DNA of 35,429 bases. Source: Actinomycetota bacterium (GTDB lineage: Bacteria; Actinomycetota; Acidimicrobiia; Acidimicrobiales; Aldehydirespiratoraceae). Numbering within the stretch: position 1 is the first letter of the stretch; each line of letters starts with the position of its first letter. The notes under the pieces were generated by a model. The model had not been told where the DNA came from. It saw nothing but the letters and a program-made list of their open reading frames with translations, and did no database searches. Below, piece by piece: positions 7,508 to 15,475 of this stretch. Location of the stretch: contig JAPOHW010000027.1 in assembly GCA_029979265.1 (NCBI GenBank), positions 1 to 35,429 on the forward strand. The letters run 5' to 3'. Both the position numbers and the translations under genes were made by a program.

Positions 7508-7955
7508 GGGCTGTCCGCAGCCGATCGACGAACCCTCGCTGGTTCCTGGCGAGCAGTTGCGCCGCATCTTCGAGCGAAACCCAGGCGGCCCGATCGAGCT
7601 CGGGGAACGTCGAGAAACGCCCCGACCTCGGTGGCCATTCGAGTTCGAACCGATTCGATTCGATCATGTCGGGGTCGAAGTCTCCTGAACGGGCGAACAG
7701 GCGAATCGACTTTCCGTGCGTCTCGATCACGCCGAGGTCGTGGGTGTCGCCCGCCGGTGCAGCAGCGCCGAGTTCTTCGGCGAACTCTCGCTCTGCGGTG
7801 GCGCATGGATCCTCGCCGGGCTCGACCAGCCCTTTGGGAAAGGTCCATCCTCCCTCGTGCTTGTTGGCGAAGTAGGGGCCGCCCATATGGCCGATCAAGA
7901 CCTCGATGTCGGTGCCGCTGCGACGGTGAAGGGCAAGTCCGGCGCTCTCGCTCAT
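7500..7955 (-). CDS. NUDIX hydrolase
   Basis: A 151-residue protein with a complete, canonical Nudix box at residues 42-64: G, five residues, E48, seven residues, R56-E57-F58, x, E60-E61, x, G63-A64. The order of flanking segments (GGWTFPKG before the box, and the late RAAWVSLEDA segment) is that of small single-domain family members, many of which clean up nucleoside diphosphate derivatives. The residues around the box do not define the substrate. Its start overlaps the thioesterase stop by four bases (ATGA), so the two form a leftward operon. The stop lies inside the last codons of the convergent MetE-like gene. Confidence 0.93.
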   Translation of the reverse strand: MSESAGLALHRRSGTDIEVLIGHMGGPYFANKHEGGWTFPKGLVEPGEDPCATAEREFAEELGAAAPAGDTHDLGVIETHGKSIRLFARSGDFDPDMIESNRFELEWPPRSGRFSTFPELDRAAWVSLEDAAQLLARNQRGFVDRLRTALS

Positions 7956-8755
7956 GGCTGTTGCTGCACCATCAACGACTGGTTGGCCACGCCGAGGTGA
8001 CCGGCTCGATCGCCGAGCACGGCTGACGCAGTTCCGAATCCTGCGGAACGGGCGTGGGTGACGGCATCGCTGACGACCCAGTGGTCGATCGGCACGCGGT
8101 GCAGATGTACGGAAACATCGGGATTGATGTACACGTGGCTCGATCTGGGTGTGATGTTGCTGATTCCGTTGCCGAAATCACCGACCGACAGGACCCGATC
8201 GAGGGGGCTGATGTCCTCACCCGCAAACACCGGTACGAGCAGCTTGAACCACGCTGCGGACGCACCGAGCGGGCCGAACGTTCGACCGTCGCACGAACGG
8301 ATTTCGAACGCATCGAGATAGAACCCTCCCGGAGCGAGCCGATAGTCGTGACGGAACACTGTCGACTCCTCGGGACCGGGAAGGTCGAGCGGACCGGGCA
8401 TGTCGATCGTGGCTTCGTCGAGCCCGTTGTCGGCGCGAAGGATGCGCATTGCACGGGCAAAGGCGAGTTCGCGGCCATCGCCGGATCGCACAACGGCATC
8501 CAACAGTTGGATACGGCGCGCCATTCGGGTCTCGATCACCTCGACGGTGAGCGGAGCCAGCGGGATCGGACGGACCAACTCCACGGTGATCCGCGCCAGG
8601 TGAAACTCGTCCGAACCTCCGGCGTGGCCGGCGAGGACGCGACCACACAGCGCAAGGGGCGGCCCGCCATGCATGACGGCTGGGTCCCATGGTCCCGTGC
8701 AGATCGGGCCGGGCACCAGGTGCGGGCCGTCCCGCTCGAACATCGCCTCCAACAT
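7952..8755 (-). CDS. Acyl-CoA thioesterase family protein (double hotdog, TesB-like)
   Basis: A 267-residue protein with two hotdog-type halves. The first (about 1-110) contains VMHGGPPLAL on the central helix, then ITVELVRPIP and VEVIETRM strands. The second (about 140-267) contains SPLDRVLSVGDFGNG and ends ITPRSSHVYINPDVSVHLHRVP...DHWVVSDA, the usual end of thioesterase-like 4HBT_3 proteins. It probably hydrolyses medium- or long-chain acyl-CoA in the cytoplasm. The longer open frame to 8866 has an arginine-rich, non-family start. The ATG at 8755 is chosen because TACGCT ends 7 bases before it, as at other genes here. It heads an operon with the NUDIX gene. Confidence 0.85.
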   Translation of the reverse strand: MLEAMFERDGPHLVPGPICTGPWDPAVMHGGPPLALCGRVLAGHAGGSDEFHLARITVELVRPIPLAPLTVEVIETRMARRIQLLDAVVRSGDGRELAFARAMRILRADNGLDEATIDMPGPLDLPGPEESTVFRHDYRLAPGGFYLDAFEIRSCDGRTFGPLGASAAWFKLLVPVFAGEDISPLDRVLSVGDFGNGISNITPRSSHVYINPDVSVHLHRVPIDHWVVSDAVTHARSAGFGTASAVLGDRAGHLGVANQSLMVQQQP

Positions 8756-8762
8756 GTGGGTG

Positions 8763-8768
8763 AGCGTA
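8763..8768 (-). promoter_or_regulatory. -10 hexamer TACGCT for the thioesterase gene
   Basis: Read leftward, TACGCT lies 7 bases before the ATG at 8755, which lacks a ribosome site. This fits leaderless transcription. The rest of the 124-bp space to the serine hydrolase stop (8880) shows no gene or repeat I can support. Confidence 0.45.
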
Positions 8769-8879
8769 GACGGCCACTGCCGATGGGTAGGCCTGCGACG
8801 AGGGCCCCGTTCCTGTGATCGCGGTGGGCGAAGACGGTTCTCGCCAGCCGATCGCCGAGGCTGCACCGCGTGACGCCGA

Positions 8880-10109
8880 CTAGGCGAGACCGTCTGCGAT
8901 CGCGTTGTCGATCAGCTCGCGAACGTAGCCGGCAAGCGCAGTCGACGTGTCGCTGTTCGACTCGGTCAGCACGAGGACGCCGTACCCGTCCTCCAGATCG
9001 AGCCACGGGCTCGATCCGAATGCCCCACCATCGGAAATGTGACCGTTGCTGCGATCCACGAACCAGCCCATGCCATAGCCGGCCTGCGAGCCGTAGGCGC
9101 TCCCGTCGTACACCGTGCCGATCCGATCGTCGTGCATGAGCATGAGCGCCTCGGCACTCAACACCCGAGTGTCGTCGCACATGCCACCGCGCAGGTGCAT
9201 CAAGAGCAGCTTGCCGTAGTCGAGGGTGTTGCTGAACGCACCTGCTTCCATGCTCGGGTTCGCACTGACCCGCAGTTCGTCGGGGTTGTTGTCGAAACCG
9301 GGCGGATGATTGAACCCGTCCATCTCCACCTGGTCGAACGGGCTGCCGTAGCCGAACATCTCGAGGCCACAGGGCTGGATGTAGATCTCGTCGACGAGTT
9401 CGCTCCAGGTCTTTCCCGAGACGGCCTCGGCAAGGCCGCCGGCGACTTGCCACTGGCCGCCGCCGTACCGGAACCGGGTGTCGGGGGCGATGACGCCGTC
9501 GTCGTCGCCGGTGGTGGTCATGATTTCGGCTGCGCAGTCCTGCAACGTCGTGCTCGACACCCACATGCAGGTGTAGGGATTCGGCTCGAACAGGCCGACC
9601 AGACCCGAGCTGTTCGAGAGCAACTGGGCCGTCGTGATCGCGGGGTTTCCAGCCCCCCACTCGACGTAATCGGCGATCGGCGCATCGATGTCGAGCAGCC
9701 CGTCGTCCTGGAGACGCAGGAGCACACCGGCCGTCACCATCTTGGTGGACGACGCAATCAGCGAGACTCGATCCTCGTCGAATATCCCCCAGTGTTCGTG
9801 GTGGATCACACCGAAGTCGCGATGCACGATGATCAGCCCGGCACCGCTGATACCCGACACATCGACAAACGTCGCAACCGTCTCGTCGACCGCAGTGAAA
9901 TCGAACGATGGGGCGTTCGTTGTGGGTTCATCCACCGATGCCGATTCGCCCACCGGCAACGATTCGTCCACCGAGTCGGGAACCGTGTCGCCCGGTTCGG
10001 CGTCCTCTTGGAAGAGTCCAACCGCATCGTCATTCCCACCGCAGCTCGCAGCACCCAGGGCCAACACGACGACAACGAGCCCACAACGAACAGACGAACG
10101 TCTCACCAC
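8880..10109 (-). CDS. Serine hydrolase, beta-lactamase class C family lipoprotein
   Basis: A 409-residue secreted protein. It begins with a short basic stretch and the hydrophobic segment CGLVVVVLALGAASC, with a lipobox-like cysteine at residue 23, then an acidic and Ser/Thr-rich linker to about residue 70. The catalytic domain has the S-x-x-K motif at S120-S-T-K123, a HTSGL-like SNSSGL at 164-169, a tyrosine in RFRYGGGQW (Y214) in the Y-x-N position, and SDGGAFG near the end. Such proteins include esterases, D-amino peptidases and penicillin-binding-like enzymes; they are not usually antibiotic resistance enzymes. The GTG at 10109 follows GGGAGAGATGCG. It lies 23 bases after the amidotransferase gene and probably shares its transcript. 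Confidence 0.87.
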   Translation of the reverse strand: MVRRSSVRCGLVVVVLALGAASCGGNDDAVGLFQEDAEPGDTVPDSVDESLPVGESASVDEPTTNAPSFDFTAVDETVATFVDVSGISGAGLIIVHRDFGVIHHEHWGIFDEDRVSLIASSTKMVTAGVLLRLQDDGLLDIDAPIADYVEWGAGNPAITTAQLLSNSSGLVGLFEPNPYTCMWVSSTTLQDCAAEIMTTTGDDDGVIAPDTRFRYGGGQWQVAGGLAEAVSGKTWSELVDEIYIQPCGLEMFGYGSPFDQVEMDGFNHPPGFDNNPDELRVSANPSMEAGAFSNTLDYGKLLLMHLRGGMCDDTRVLSAEALMLMHDDRIGTVYDGSAYGSQAGYGMGWFVDRSNGHISDGGAFGSSPWLDLEDGYGVLVLTESNSDTSTALAGYVRELIDNAIADGLA

Positions 10110-10132
10110 CGCATCTCTCCCATAGGTGCAGC

Positions 10133-10813
10133 TCACTCGATCAGACCGACGTGGCGGCACCAGTTCTCGATGAGCTGTCGACCCGCCGGTGCGTCGTCTG
10201 TCCAGTACTCGGGGTGGAACTGGGTACCGGCCAGCGGAAGCGTCTCGTGCACGGCCATCTGGATCGGCGTGACATCGGTCTCTCCGATACAGACGAACCC
10301 CTCGGGCACGCTGGTCAGTTCCCATGTGTGGGCGTGACGAAACACCGGCGCATCCCCGAGGCCGGCGTGGAGCGGATGATCACCGATGAGACGAATCGGC
10401 TGATACCCGACCTCCTTGATCCAGCCAGGCTGATACGTCGGGGCGGGATCTTCCTCCCCATCCGGAATGCGGCCGACACGAGCGACTTCGACGCCGAGCG
10501 TCTCGGCAATGAACTGCAGGCCACCGCAGAACCCGAAGGTGGGAAGCGTGCCGTCCCGAATGATCTCACGCAGCGCAGCCCGGTCGGCCTCCTCGTACGC
10601 CTCCTGCGGTGCGCCGTGTCCGCTGATGAACAGTGCTCGGACATTGTGGTCGGAGATCAGGTCATGGGTGATCGACTGATACCGCTGCAACAGGCATGTG
10701 TCGCCGACGAGATCTTCGAGCCGGTACGCAATCCGGGCACGCGCCGCCAACAGCCACTCGGTCCCTTCCCGCTCGTACACCGATGCGTGCTCATTGTCGA
10801 CATAGACGATCAC
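10133..10813 (-). CDS. Class I glutamine amidotransferase-like protein
   Basis: A 226-residue single-domain protein of the triad glutamine amidotransferase fold. The nucleophile elbow GFCGGLQ puts the cysteine at C96, and the histidine-glutamate pair is H200 and E202 in GTQFHPEYW. FISGHGAPQ (62-70) supplies the oxyanion-hole glycines. The whole triad is intact, so it should hydrolyse glutamine or a gamma-glutamyl compound. No synthetase partner domain is attached or obvious nearby, so the ammonia acceptor is unknown. The start is GTG at 10813 after GGGGGAGG, a strong ribosome site. It sits 33 bases downstream of the CMD-like gene and 23 upstream of the serine hydrolase, so an operon is likely. 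Confidence 0.88.
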   Translation of the reverse strand: MIVYVDNEHASVYEREGTEWLLAARARIAYRLEDLVGDTCLLQRYQSITHDLISDHNVRALFISGHGAPQEAYEEADRAALREIIRDGTLPTFGFCGGLQFIAETLGVEVARVGRIPDGEEDPAPTYQPGWIKEVGYQPIRLIGDHPLHAGLGDAPVFRHAHTWELTSVPEGFVCIGETDVTPIQMAVHETLPLAGTQFHPEYWTDDAPAGRQLIENWCRHVGLIE

Positions 10814-10846
10814 CGTTCCGACCCTCCCCCGGCACTGTGCTGTCGA

Positions 10847-11479
10847 TCAGTGGCCCTGGATCGACAGGATCTCTTGCTCGGCACCGTCGACCACGACCTC
10901 GGTGATCCGTTCCTCGACATCGTCGTACTCCGTACGAAGCGCTCTCGACATCACCGCATGCTTGAAATACATGGTCGTGATGTAGGTGAGTTCCAGCAGC
11001 GCAGTGTCACCGATCGCCTCTTTCAGTGGCTCGAAGATGCCATCGGGGACCCGCCCGTGGTCGTAGACGAGGCAGTCCGTATAGGCGAGGACGAGCCGCT
11101 CCGTCGGATCGAACAGGTCCGACGTCGCCCACGCCGGAATCGCTGCGATCTTCTCCTCGGAAACACCGAGACCGCGAAGCGACTTGCAATGCTGAGAGAA
11201 GACGAACTGGCTCGCAGCTGCGTACCCGGCGCGGGTCTGGCCGAGTTCTCGCAACACCGGCGCCAACTCCCGAGTCGGGCTCTGGTAGAGACGAAATCCG
11301 AGCACGGCGTGTTCGAGCACATCGGGTGAATTGGCAAAGACGGTCCACCAGTCACCGGGGGTCCCGGTCGCCGTTCCCCGTTCGTCGACCGGGTCACGAT
11401 CGCCGAACAAGAAGCGGTACATGGTCTTCACGATCGGTGCGTTGTCGTCGCTTCGACGGATCTCTCTGAGGCGAGGCAT
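10847..11479 (-). CDS. Carboxymuconolactone decarboxylase-like (AhpD fold) protein
   Basis: A 210-residue all-helical protein. Residues 88-112 (AASQFVFSQHCKSLRGLGVSEEKI) match the CMD/AhpD signature, in which a histidine and nearby cysteine lie on a helix before the L/A-G-V-S-E-E turn; here H97 and C98 are visible. The CxxC pair of true AhpD peroxidases is absent, so peroxidase activity is doubtful, and lactone decarboxylation or a binding role is equally possible. The second helical part (DPTERLVLAYTDCLV) is also typical of the family. The ATG at 11479 is chosen over the upstream frame because the family fold begins there. It is the probable first gene of the leftward CMD, amidotransferase and serine hydrolase group. 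Confidence 0.8.
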   Translation of the reverse strand: MPRLREIRRSDDNAPIVKTMYRFLFGDRDPVDERGTATGTPGDWWTVFANSPDVLEHAVLGFRLYQSPTRELAPVLRELGQTRAGYAAASQFVFSQHCKSLRGLGVSEEKIAAIPAWATSDLFDPTERLVLAYTDCLVYDHGRVPDGIFEPLKEAIGDTALLELTYITTMYFKHAVMSRALRTEYDDVEERITEVVVDGAEQEILSIQGH

Positions 11480-11571
11480 GCGCCGAGCATGGCAGGTCGT
11501 GGCGCACAGGTACACCTGGGGCGCCGCACCGCTCGACCCGACAGCGTTCCTCACGGCGACCGTCTCTCGCA

Positions 11572-11577
11572 TACAGT
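11572..11577 (+). promoter_or_regulatory. -10 hexamer TACAGT for the M20 peptidase gene
   Basis: TACAGT ends 6 bases before the ATG at 11584, with no Shine-Dalgarno sequence between. It is the same hexamer as upstream of the MetE-like gene, and fits leaderless transcription. Confidence 0.5.
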
Positions 11578-11583
11578 CGCGAC

Positions 11584-12966
11584 ATGGGGACTGACATCAA
11601 CACATTGACCGGCGAGACCGTCGCATTGCTGCAGGAAATGATTCGCAACCAATGCGTGAACGACGGAACGCCCGACAGTGGCTTCGAGTTTCGCAATGCC
11701 GAACTCGTCCGCAACGAACTCGAGGGCCTCGGACTCGACTTCGACACGTTCGAGGAACGGGAAGGGCGCACCTCGGTGGTCGCCCGCTACAAGGGCACCG
11801 ACCCCGACGCGCCCTCACTGTGCCTCATGGGCCATACCGACGTCGTACCGGTCGATCCTGCAGGCTGGGTCAACGACCCGTTCGGCGGGGAGCTGATCAG
11901 ATCTGCTGATGGGGTGGACGAGATCTGGGGTCGCGGTGCGGTCGACATGTTGAACCTCACGGCCTCGATGCTGGTCGCGTTTCGTGACATCGTGCGTTCA
12001 GGGAAGCGCTACCCGGGCGACATCATCTACTTCGCCGTTGCCGACGAGGAGGCTGGAGGGGTGCTGGGTGCCGGCCCGATCGTCGAGAAGCACTGGGACA
12101 TCGTCGGTTGCGACTACATGCTGACCGAGTACGGGGGCACACCGTCACACGCCGACGATGGCACCTGGGTGCTGCTCACCGCCGGGGAGAAAACCGGGGC
12201 GGCCCGTCAGATCACCGTCCACGGGACACCGGGCCATGGTTCGATGCCGTACGCAACCGACAACGCACTGATGAAGGCGGCCGAGATCGTTCGCCGCGTC
12301 CAACAGGCCGAACTCGAACCCCACATCGACGACATGTTCCGCGATCGAGTCAAGGCCCTCGGCCTCACCCCCGAGCAGCAAAAAGGGCTGCTCGATCCGG
12401 GTCTGATCAAAGAGACGCTGGCGTCGCTGCCGCCGGGACTGGCCCGCAACACCCATTCGTGCTGCCACACGACGATCAGCCCGAACATGATGACTGCGGG
12501 TGACAAGCTGAACACGATTGCGCACAAGGCGACACTTGCGCTCGACATCCGGATGATGCCGGGGCAGACACAACAGGAGATCGACGACCTGCTGGTCGAG
12601 ATCATCGGGCCGGACCTCATGCCCGACTGTGAGATCACGCCCCTCCTTCCCAACATGCAGGATGCAGCGCAGCCGACGACCACCGACACGCCACTCTGGG
12701 ATGCGATGGTCGACTCGATCCAGATCGCCTACCCGAACGCTCGGGTGGTGCCGAGCCTCGTGACCGGCGGCACCGACGCCAGGTTCTTCCGACGCAAGGG
12801 CACGGCGGCCTATGGCGCCGGATTGTTGAGCAACCAGGTGTCGGTGGAAGAGTTCCTCAACCGCTTCCACGGGCACAACGAGCGCATCGACACCGAGTCG
12901 CTCAAGCTCACCACCCAACTGTGGCTCGACGTGTGTGACCGCCTCTGGGCGCGGGCAGCGTCATAG
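11584..12966 (+). CDS. M20 family metallopeptidase (ArgE/DapE/carboxypeptidase-like)
   Basis: A 460-residue zinc peptidase or deacylase. The first metal motif is MGHTDVVP (H84, with D86 near the site). The bridging aspartate is D121 in WGRGAVDM, and the general base with its metal-binding neighbour is E155-E156 in ADEEAGG. A late histidine is H429 in FHGHNE. A lid domain (about 210-330) begins with ITVHGTPGHGSMPY. Family members remove acyl groups or C-terminal residues from small substrates such as N-acyl amino acids and dipeptides. The length suits the larger M20 peptidases rather than ArgE (about 380). It is divergent from the CMD-like gene by 104 bases. Confidence 0.92.
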   Translation: MGTDINTLTGETVALLQEMIRNQCVNDGTPDSGFEFRNAELVRNELEGLGLDFDTFEEREGRTSVVARYKGTDPDAPSLCLMGHTDVVPVDPAGWVNDPFGGELIRSADGVDEIWGRGAVDMLNLTASMLVAFRDIVRSGKRYPGDIIYFAVADEEAGGVLGAGPIVEKHWDIVGCDYMLTEYGGTPSHADDGTWVLLTAGEKTGAARQITVHGTPGHGSMPYATDNALMKAAEIVRRVQQAELEPHIDDMFRDRVKALGLTPEQQKGLLDPGLIKETLASLPPGLARNTHSCCHTTISPNMMTAGDKLNTIAHKATLALDIRMMPGQTQQEIDDLLVEIIGPDLMPDCEITPLLPNMQDAAQPTTTDTPLWDAMVDSIQIAYPNARVVPSLVTGGTDARFFRRKGTAAYGAGLLSNQVSVEEFLNRFHGHNERIDTESLKLTTQLWLDVCDRLWARAAS

Positions 12967-12974
12967 AACTCGGG

Positions 12975-12999
12975 GGCTGAGGTCTGCAGTCCTGCAGCC
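12975..12999. terminator. Hairpin between convergent M20 and PhyH genes
   Basis: GGCTG-AGG pairs with CCT-G-CAGCC (one bulged G) around an 8-base loop, filling the 34-bp space between the two stop codons. It may serve both directions. No T-run is present, as is common in high-GC actinobacteria. Confidence 0.4.
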
Positions 13000-13000
13000 G

Positions 13001-13804
13001 TCACGTTCCGAGCACCGGTCGGGGATCGAAAAATCCGAGGCCGTCACCATTGTCCTGGGCGAAACCGAGCCGGGCCTGTACATCTTCGGGCAGTTGGAGT
13101 GCGTCTGCGAGCGGAATCGACACGTGCTGGTTCTCCTCCTGACGCAGGAAACTGAGGTTGTACGTGAGGATCATGCCGTAACGCCAGTCGTCGGTCGTGA
13201 CGTTTGCGCCGGCTCCGTGGAGGACCCCACCGAGCCAGAACAGCACCGAGCCGACCGGCATGTCAGCCCGAACGATCTCGTGATCCTCGGCCACGCGTCC
13301 GGCGGGCCACCGGTGACTCCCGGGCACGACCTGGGTGCCGCCGTTGTCGACCGTGAAGTCCGACATCGCCCACATCGAGGCCAGGATCAGATTCGGACGA
13401 GGAAGCTCGAAGAACGGGTACAGGTCTTCTTCACGATGGAGGGCCTGGTCGCGAGCACCCGGTCCGACCTCGAGCGCAGCGCTGACGTTGAGGGTCCAGG
13501 TTTTGCAGTTCGGACCGAGATGACGCTCCCCCAACGCCTCGACGACAGGATGCATCATCAACTCGCGTGCCATGGGTGAACGGTGCATGAGTGCCGTGAG
13601 CCTGCGGGTAAGGCCCGGATAGAACGCGTCGGGATCGTCGGGTTGCGCCGCCGCCTCCTCGAGGTACGGGGCCAGCTCACCACGCACTGCAGCGACGTGA
13701 TCCTCGGTCGCCATACCGTGCACGACGAGCACGCCAGTGTCGGCCAACACGTCGTACATGCGGTCGACATCCTCGCCGGCGTCACAACTCGGGATCCCTG
13801 TCAT
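13001..13804 (-). CDS. Phytanoyl-CoA dioxygenase (PhyH) family protein
   Basis: A 267-residue Fe(II)/2-oxoglutarate-dependent dioxygenase. The metal triad can be read as H123 and E125 in LHREED (the HxD/E motif) and H196 in GGVLHGAGAN. R208 (DDWRYGM) is placed to bind the 2-oxoglutarate carboxylate. NGGTQVVPGSHRW (154-166) is the usual family stretch before the distal histidine. Substrates vary from acyl-CoAs to ectoine, phosphonates and small metabolites; none is indicated here except that an acyl-CoA ligase is divergent next door. The ATG at 13804 has TAGTGT ending 6 bases upstream and no ribosome site. Confidence 0.9.
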   Translation of the reverse strand: MTGIPSCDAGEDVDRMYDVLADTGVLVVHGMATEDHVAAVRGELAPYLEEAAAQPDDPDAFYPGLTRRLTALMHRSPMARELMMHPVVEALGERHLGPNCKTWTLNVSAALEVGPGARDQALHREEDLYPFFELPRPNLILASMWAMSDFTVDNGGTQVVPGSHRWPAGRVAEDHEIVRADMPVGSVLFWLGGVLHGAGANVTTDDWRYGMILTYNLSFLRQEENQHVSIPLADALQLPEDVQARLGFAQDNGDGLGFFDPRPVLGT

Positions 13805-13810
13805 GGTCGG

Positions 13811-13816
13811 ACACTA
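13811..13816 (-). promoter_or_regulatory. -10 hexamer TAGTGT for the PhyH gene
   Basis: Read leftward, TAGTGT ends 6 bases before the ATG at 13804, consistent with a leaderless message. The divergent ligase gene in the same 39-bp gap instead has a strong ribosome site. Confidence 0.45.
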
Positions 13817-13843
13817 CGCTGCGGCCGACGAGGAGGACACGCC

Positions 13844-15475
13844 ATGGCCGCGTACGACGACGACACCACATTCGAGCTCGATCCGGATGCAGCTGCTGCC
13901 CTGCGCACGTCGCGGCCGGCCGGTCGGGGTGCGCCGAGGGTCTACGACTGGATCGATCACCACGCCAAGAACCGCGGTGGGAAGGAAGCGATTCGCGAAC
14001 TGGACCGCGCCCGCTCCTTCACCTACCGCGACCTCGACCGACGAGTCGATGCCATGACCGCCTACCTCGACTCGGTGGGGATCGAACGAGGGGATCGAAT
14101 CGCGGTGCTCGCCCACAACGGTGTCGAATTTTTCGATGTGCAGTTTGCATGCCAACGCAACGGTGCCATCTGTGTGCTGCTCAACTGGCGCCTCACCGTC
14201 AGCGAACTGGAGTACATCCTCAACGACTCGTCGCCGAAGGTGCTCTTCCACGATGTCGAGTTCGCAGCGGCAGCCACCGAACTCCAACAGCTGTGTTCCA
14301 TCGACACGATCGTGGAGATCGATGGCGGAACGCCCGACTCCGCCTACGAGCGGGTGATCGCCGCCCACGAGGGACACGCAGCGGCGCGGGTCACGCTCAC
14401 CCATGACGACGTCGTCACGATCATGTACACGTCGGGCACAACGGGCCTGCCCAAGGGGGCGATGATCACCCACGGCATGAACTTCTGGAACTGCGTGAAC
14501 CTGGGTATCCCCGGGGGGATCGGGCTCGACACGGTGCATCTCAACATCCTCCCGCTGTTCCACACGGGCGGTCTGAACTGCTACAGCAACCCGGTGCTGC
14601 ACGCCGGAGGCACCGTTGTGCTTCTCGAGACGTTCGAGCCCGGTCAGGCGCTCGGTGTGATCGGCGACCCGAACCAGGGCGTGACGCACTTCTTCGGTGT
14701 TCCTGCCCCCTACCAATTCATGATGCAACACCCCGATTTCGAGACAACCGACCTCTCTCGTCTTCGCGTCGCCGGCGTCGGCGGCGCACCGTGCGCGCTT
14801 GCGATCATGGAAGCCTGGAGCGAGCGCGGCGTACCGCTGCTGCAGGGCTTCGGGATGACCGAGACGAGCCCTGCAGCCATCTTTCTCGACCCCGACGATG
14901 CGCTCAGGAAGGTCGGATCGACAGGAAAGGCGCTCATGCACACCGAGTTCCGCATCGTCGACGACGACGGTGGCGACTGCGGCCCCGACGAAATGGGTGA
15001 ACTCTGGGTCGCCGGCCCCCACATCACACCCGGCTACTGGAACAAACCGGAAGCGACGGCATCGGCATTCGAGGGTCGTTGGCTCAAGACCGGCGACGCT
15101 GCCCGCATGGACGAGGACGGCTTCGTCTACATCGTCGATCGCTGGAAAGACATGTACATCTCGGGGGGAGAGAACGTCTATCCGGCCGAGGTCGAGAACG
15201 TTCTCTATCAGATCGACGGAGTTCTCGAGGCTGCGGTGATCGGCGTGCCGAGCGACCGGTGGGGCGAAGCCGGGTTGGCCGTACTCGTCGTCGACGACGG
15301 GGCCGAGATCGACCGACAGCTGGTGCAGTCCTATTGCGCGCAGCGACTGGCCAAGTTCAAGGTACCTGTCGACATTGCGATGATCGATGCACTTCCCCGC
15401 AATGCCACCGGCAAGGTGCTCAAACGGGAGCTGCGTGACCGTTTCGTCGGCGAAGATGCCCCGAAAATCAGCTAG
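13844..15475 (+). CDS. AMP-dependent acyl-CoA synthetase/ligase
   Basis: A 543-residue member of the ANL adenylating family. The phosphate loop is YTSGTTGLPKGAM, motif A5 is GFGMTET, motif A7/A8 is LKTGDAARMDEDGFVYIVDR followed by KDMYISGGENVYPAEVE, and the catalytic lysine is K524 in NATGKVLKREL. It should activate a carboxylic acid to acyl-AMP and then acyl-CoA. The sequence looks like medium/long-chain or aryl acyl-CoA ligases rather than acetyl-CoA synthetase. The frame stays open far upstream, but the ATG at 13844 follows a perfect AGGAGG at a good distance. The last TAG shares its bases with the TAG of the convergent lipoprotein gene. Confidence 0.94.
   Translation: MAAYDDDTTFELDPDAAAALRTSRPAGRGAPRVYDWIDHHAKNRGGKEAIRELDRARSFTYRDLDRRVDAMTAYLDSVGIERGDRIAVLAHNGVEFFDVQFACQRNGAICVLLNWRLTVSELEYILNDSSPKVLFHDVEFAAAATELQQLCSIDTIVEIDGGTPDSAYERVIAAHEGHAAARVTLTHDDVVTIMYTSGTTGLPKGAMITHGMNFWNCVNLGIPGGIGLDTVHLNILPLFHTGGLNCYSNPVLHAGGTVVLLETFEPGQALGVIGDPNQGVTHFFGVPAPYQFMMQHPDFETTDLSRLRVAGVGGAPCALAIMEAWSERGVPLLQGFGMTETSPAAIFLDPDDALRKVGSTGKALMHTEFRIVDDDGGDCGPDEMGELWVAGPHITPGYWNKPEATASAFEGRWLKTGDAARMDEDGFVYIVDRWKDMYISGGENVYPAEVENVLYQIDGVLEAAVIGVPSDRWGEAGLAVLVVDDGAEIDRQLVQSYCAQRLAKFKVPVDIAMIDALPRNATGKVLKRELRDRFVGEDAPKIS

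Noticed and set aside
8880..10109. Antibiotic-resistance beta-lactamase
   Set aside because: The fold family is shared, but the lipoprotein form, linker and active-site variants point to a general serine hydrolase.
10847..11479. Second selenoprotein candidate (AhpD-like proteins can carry Sec)
   Set aside because: No in-frame TGA occurs, and the motif is SQHCKS without a second cysteine.
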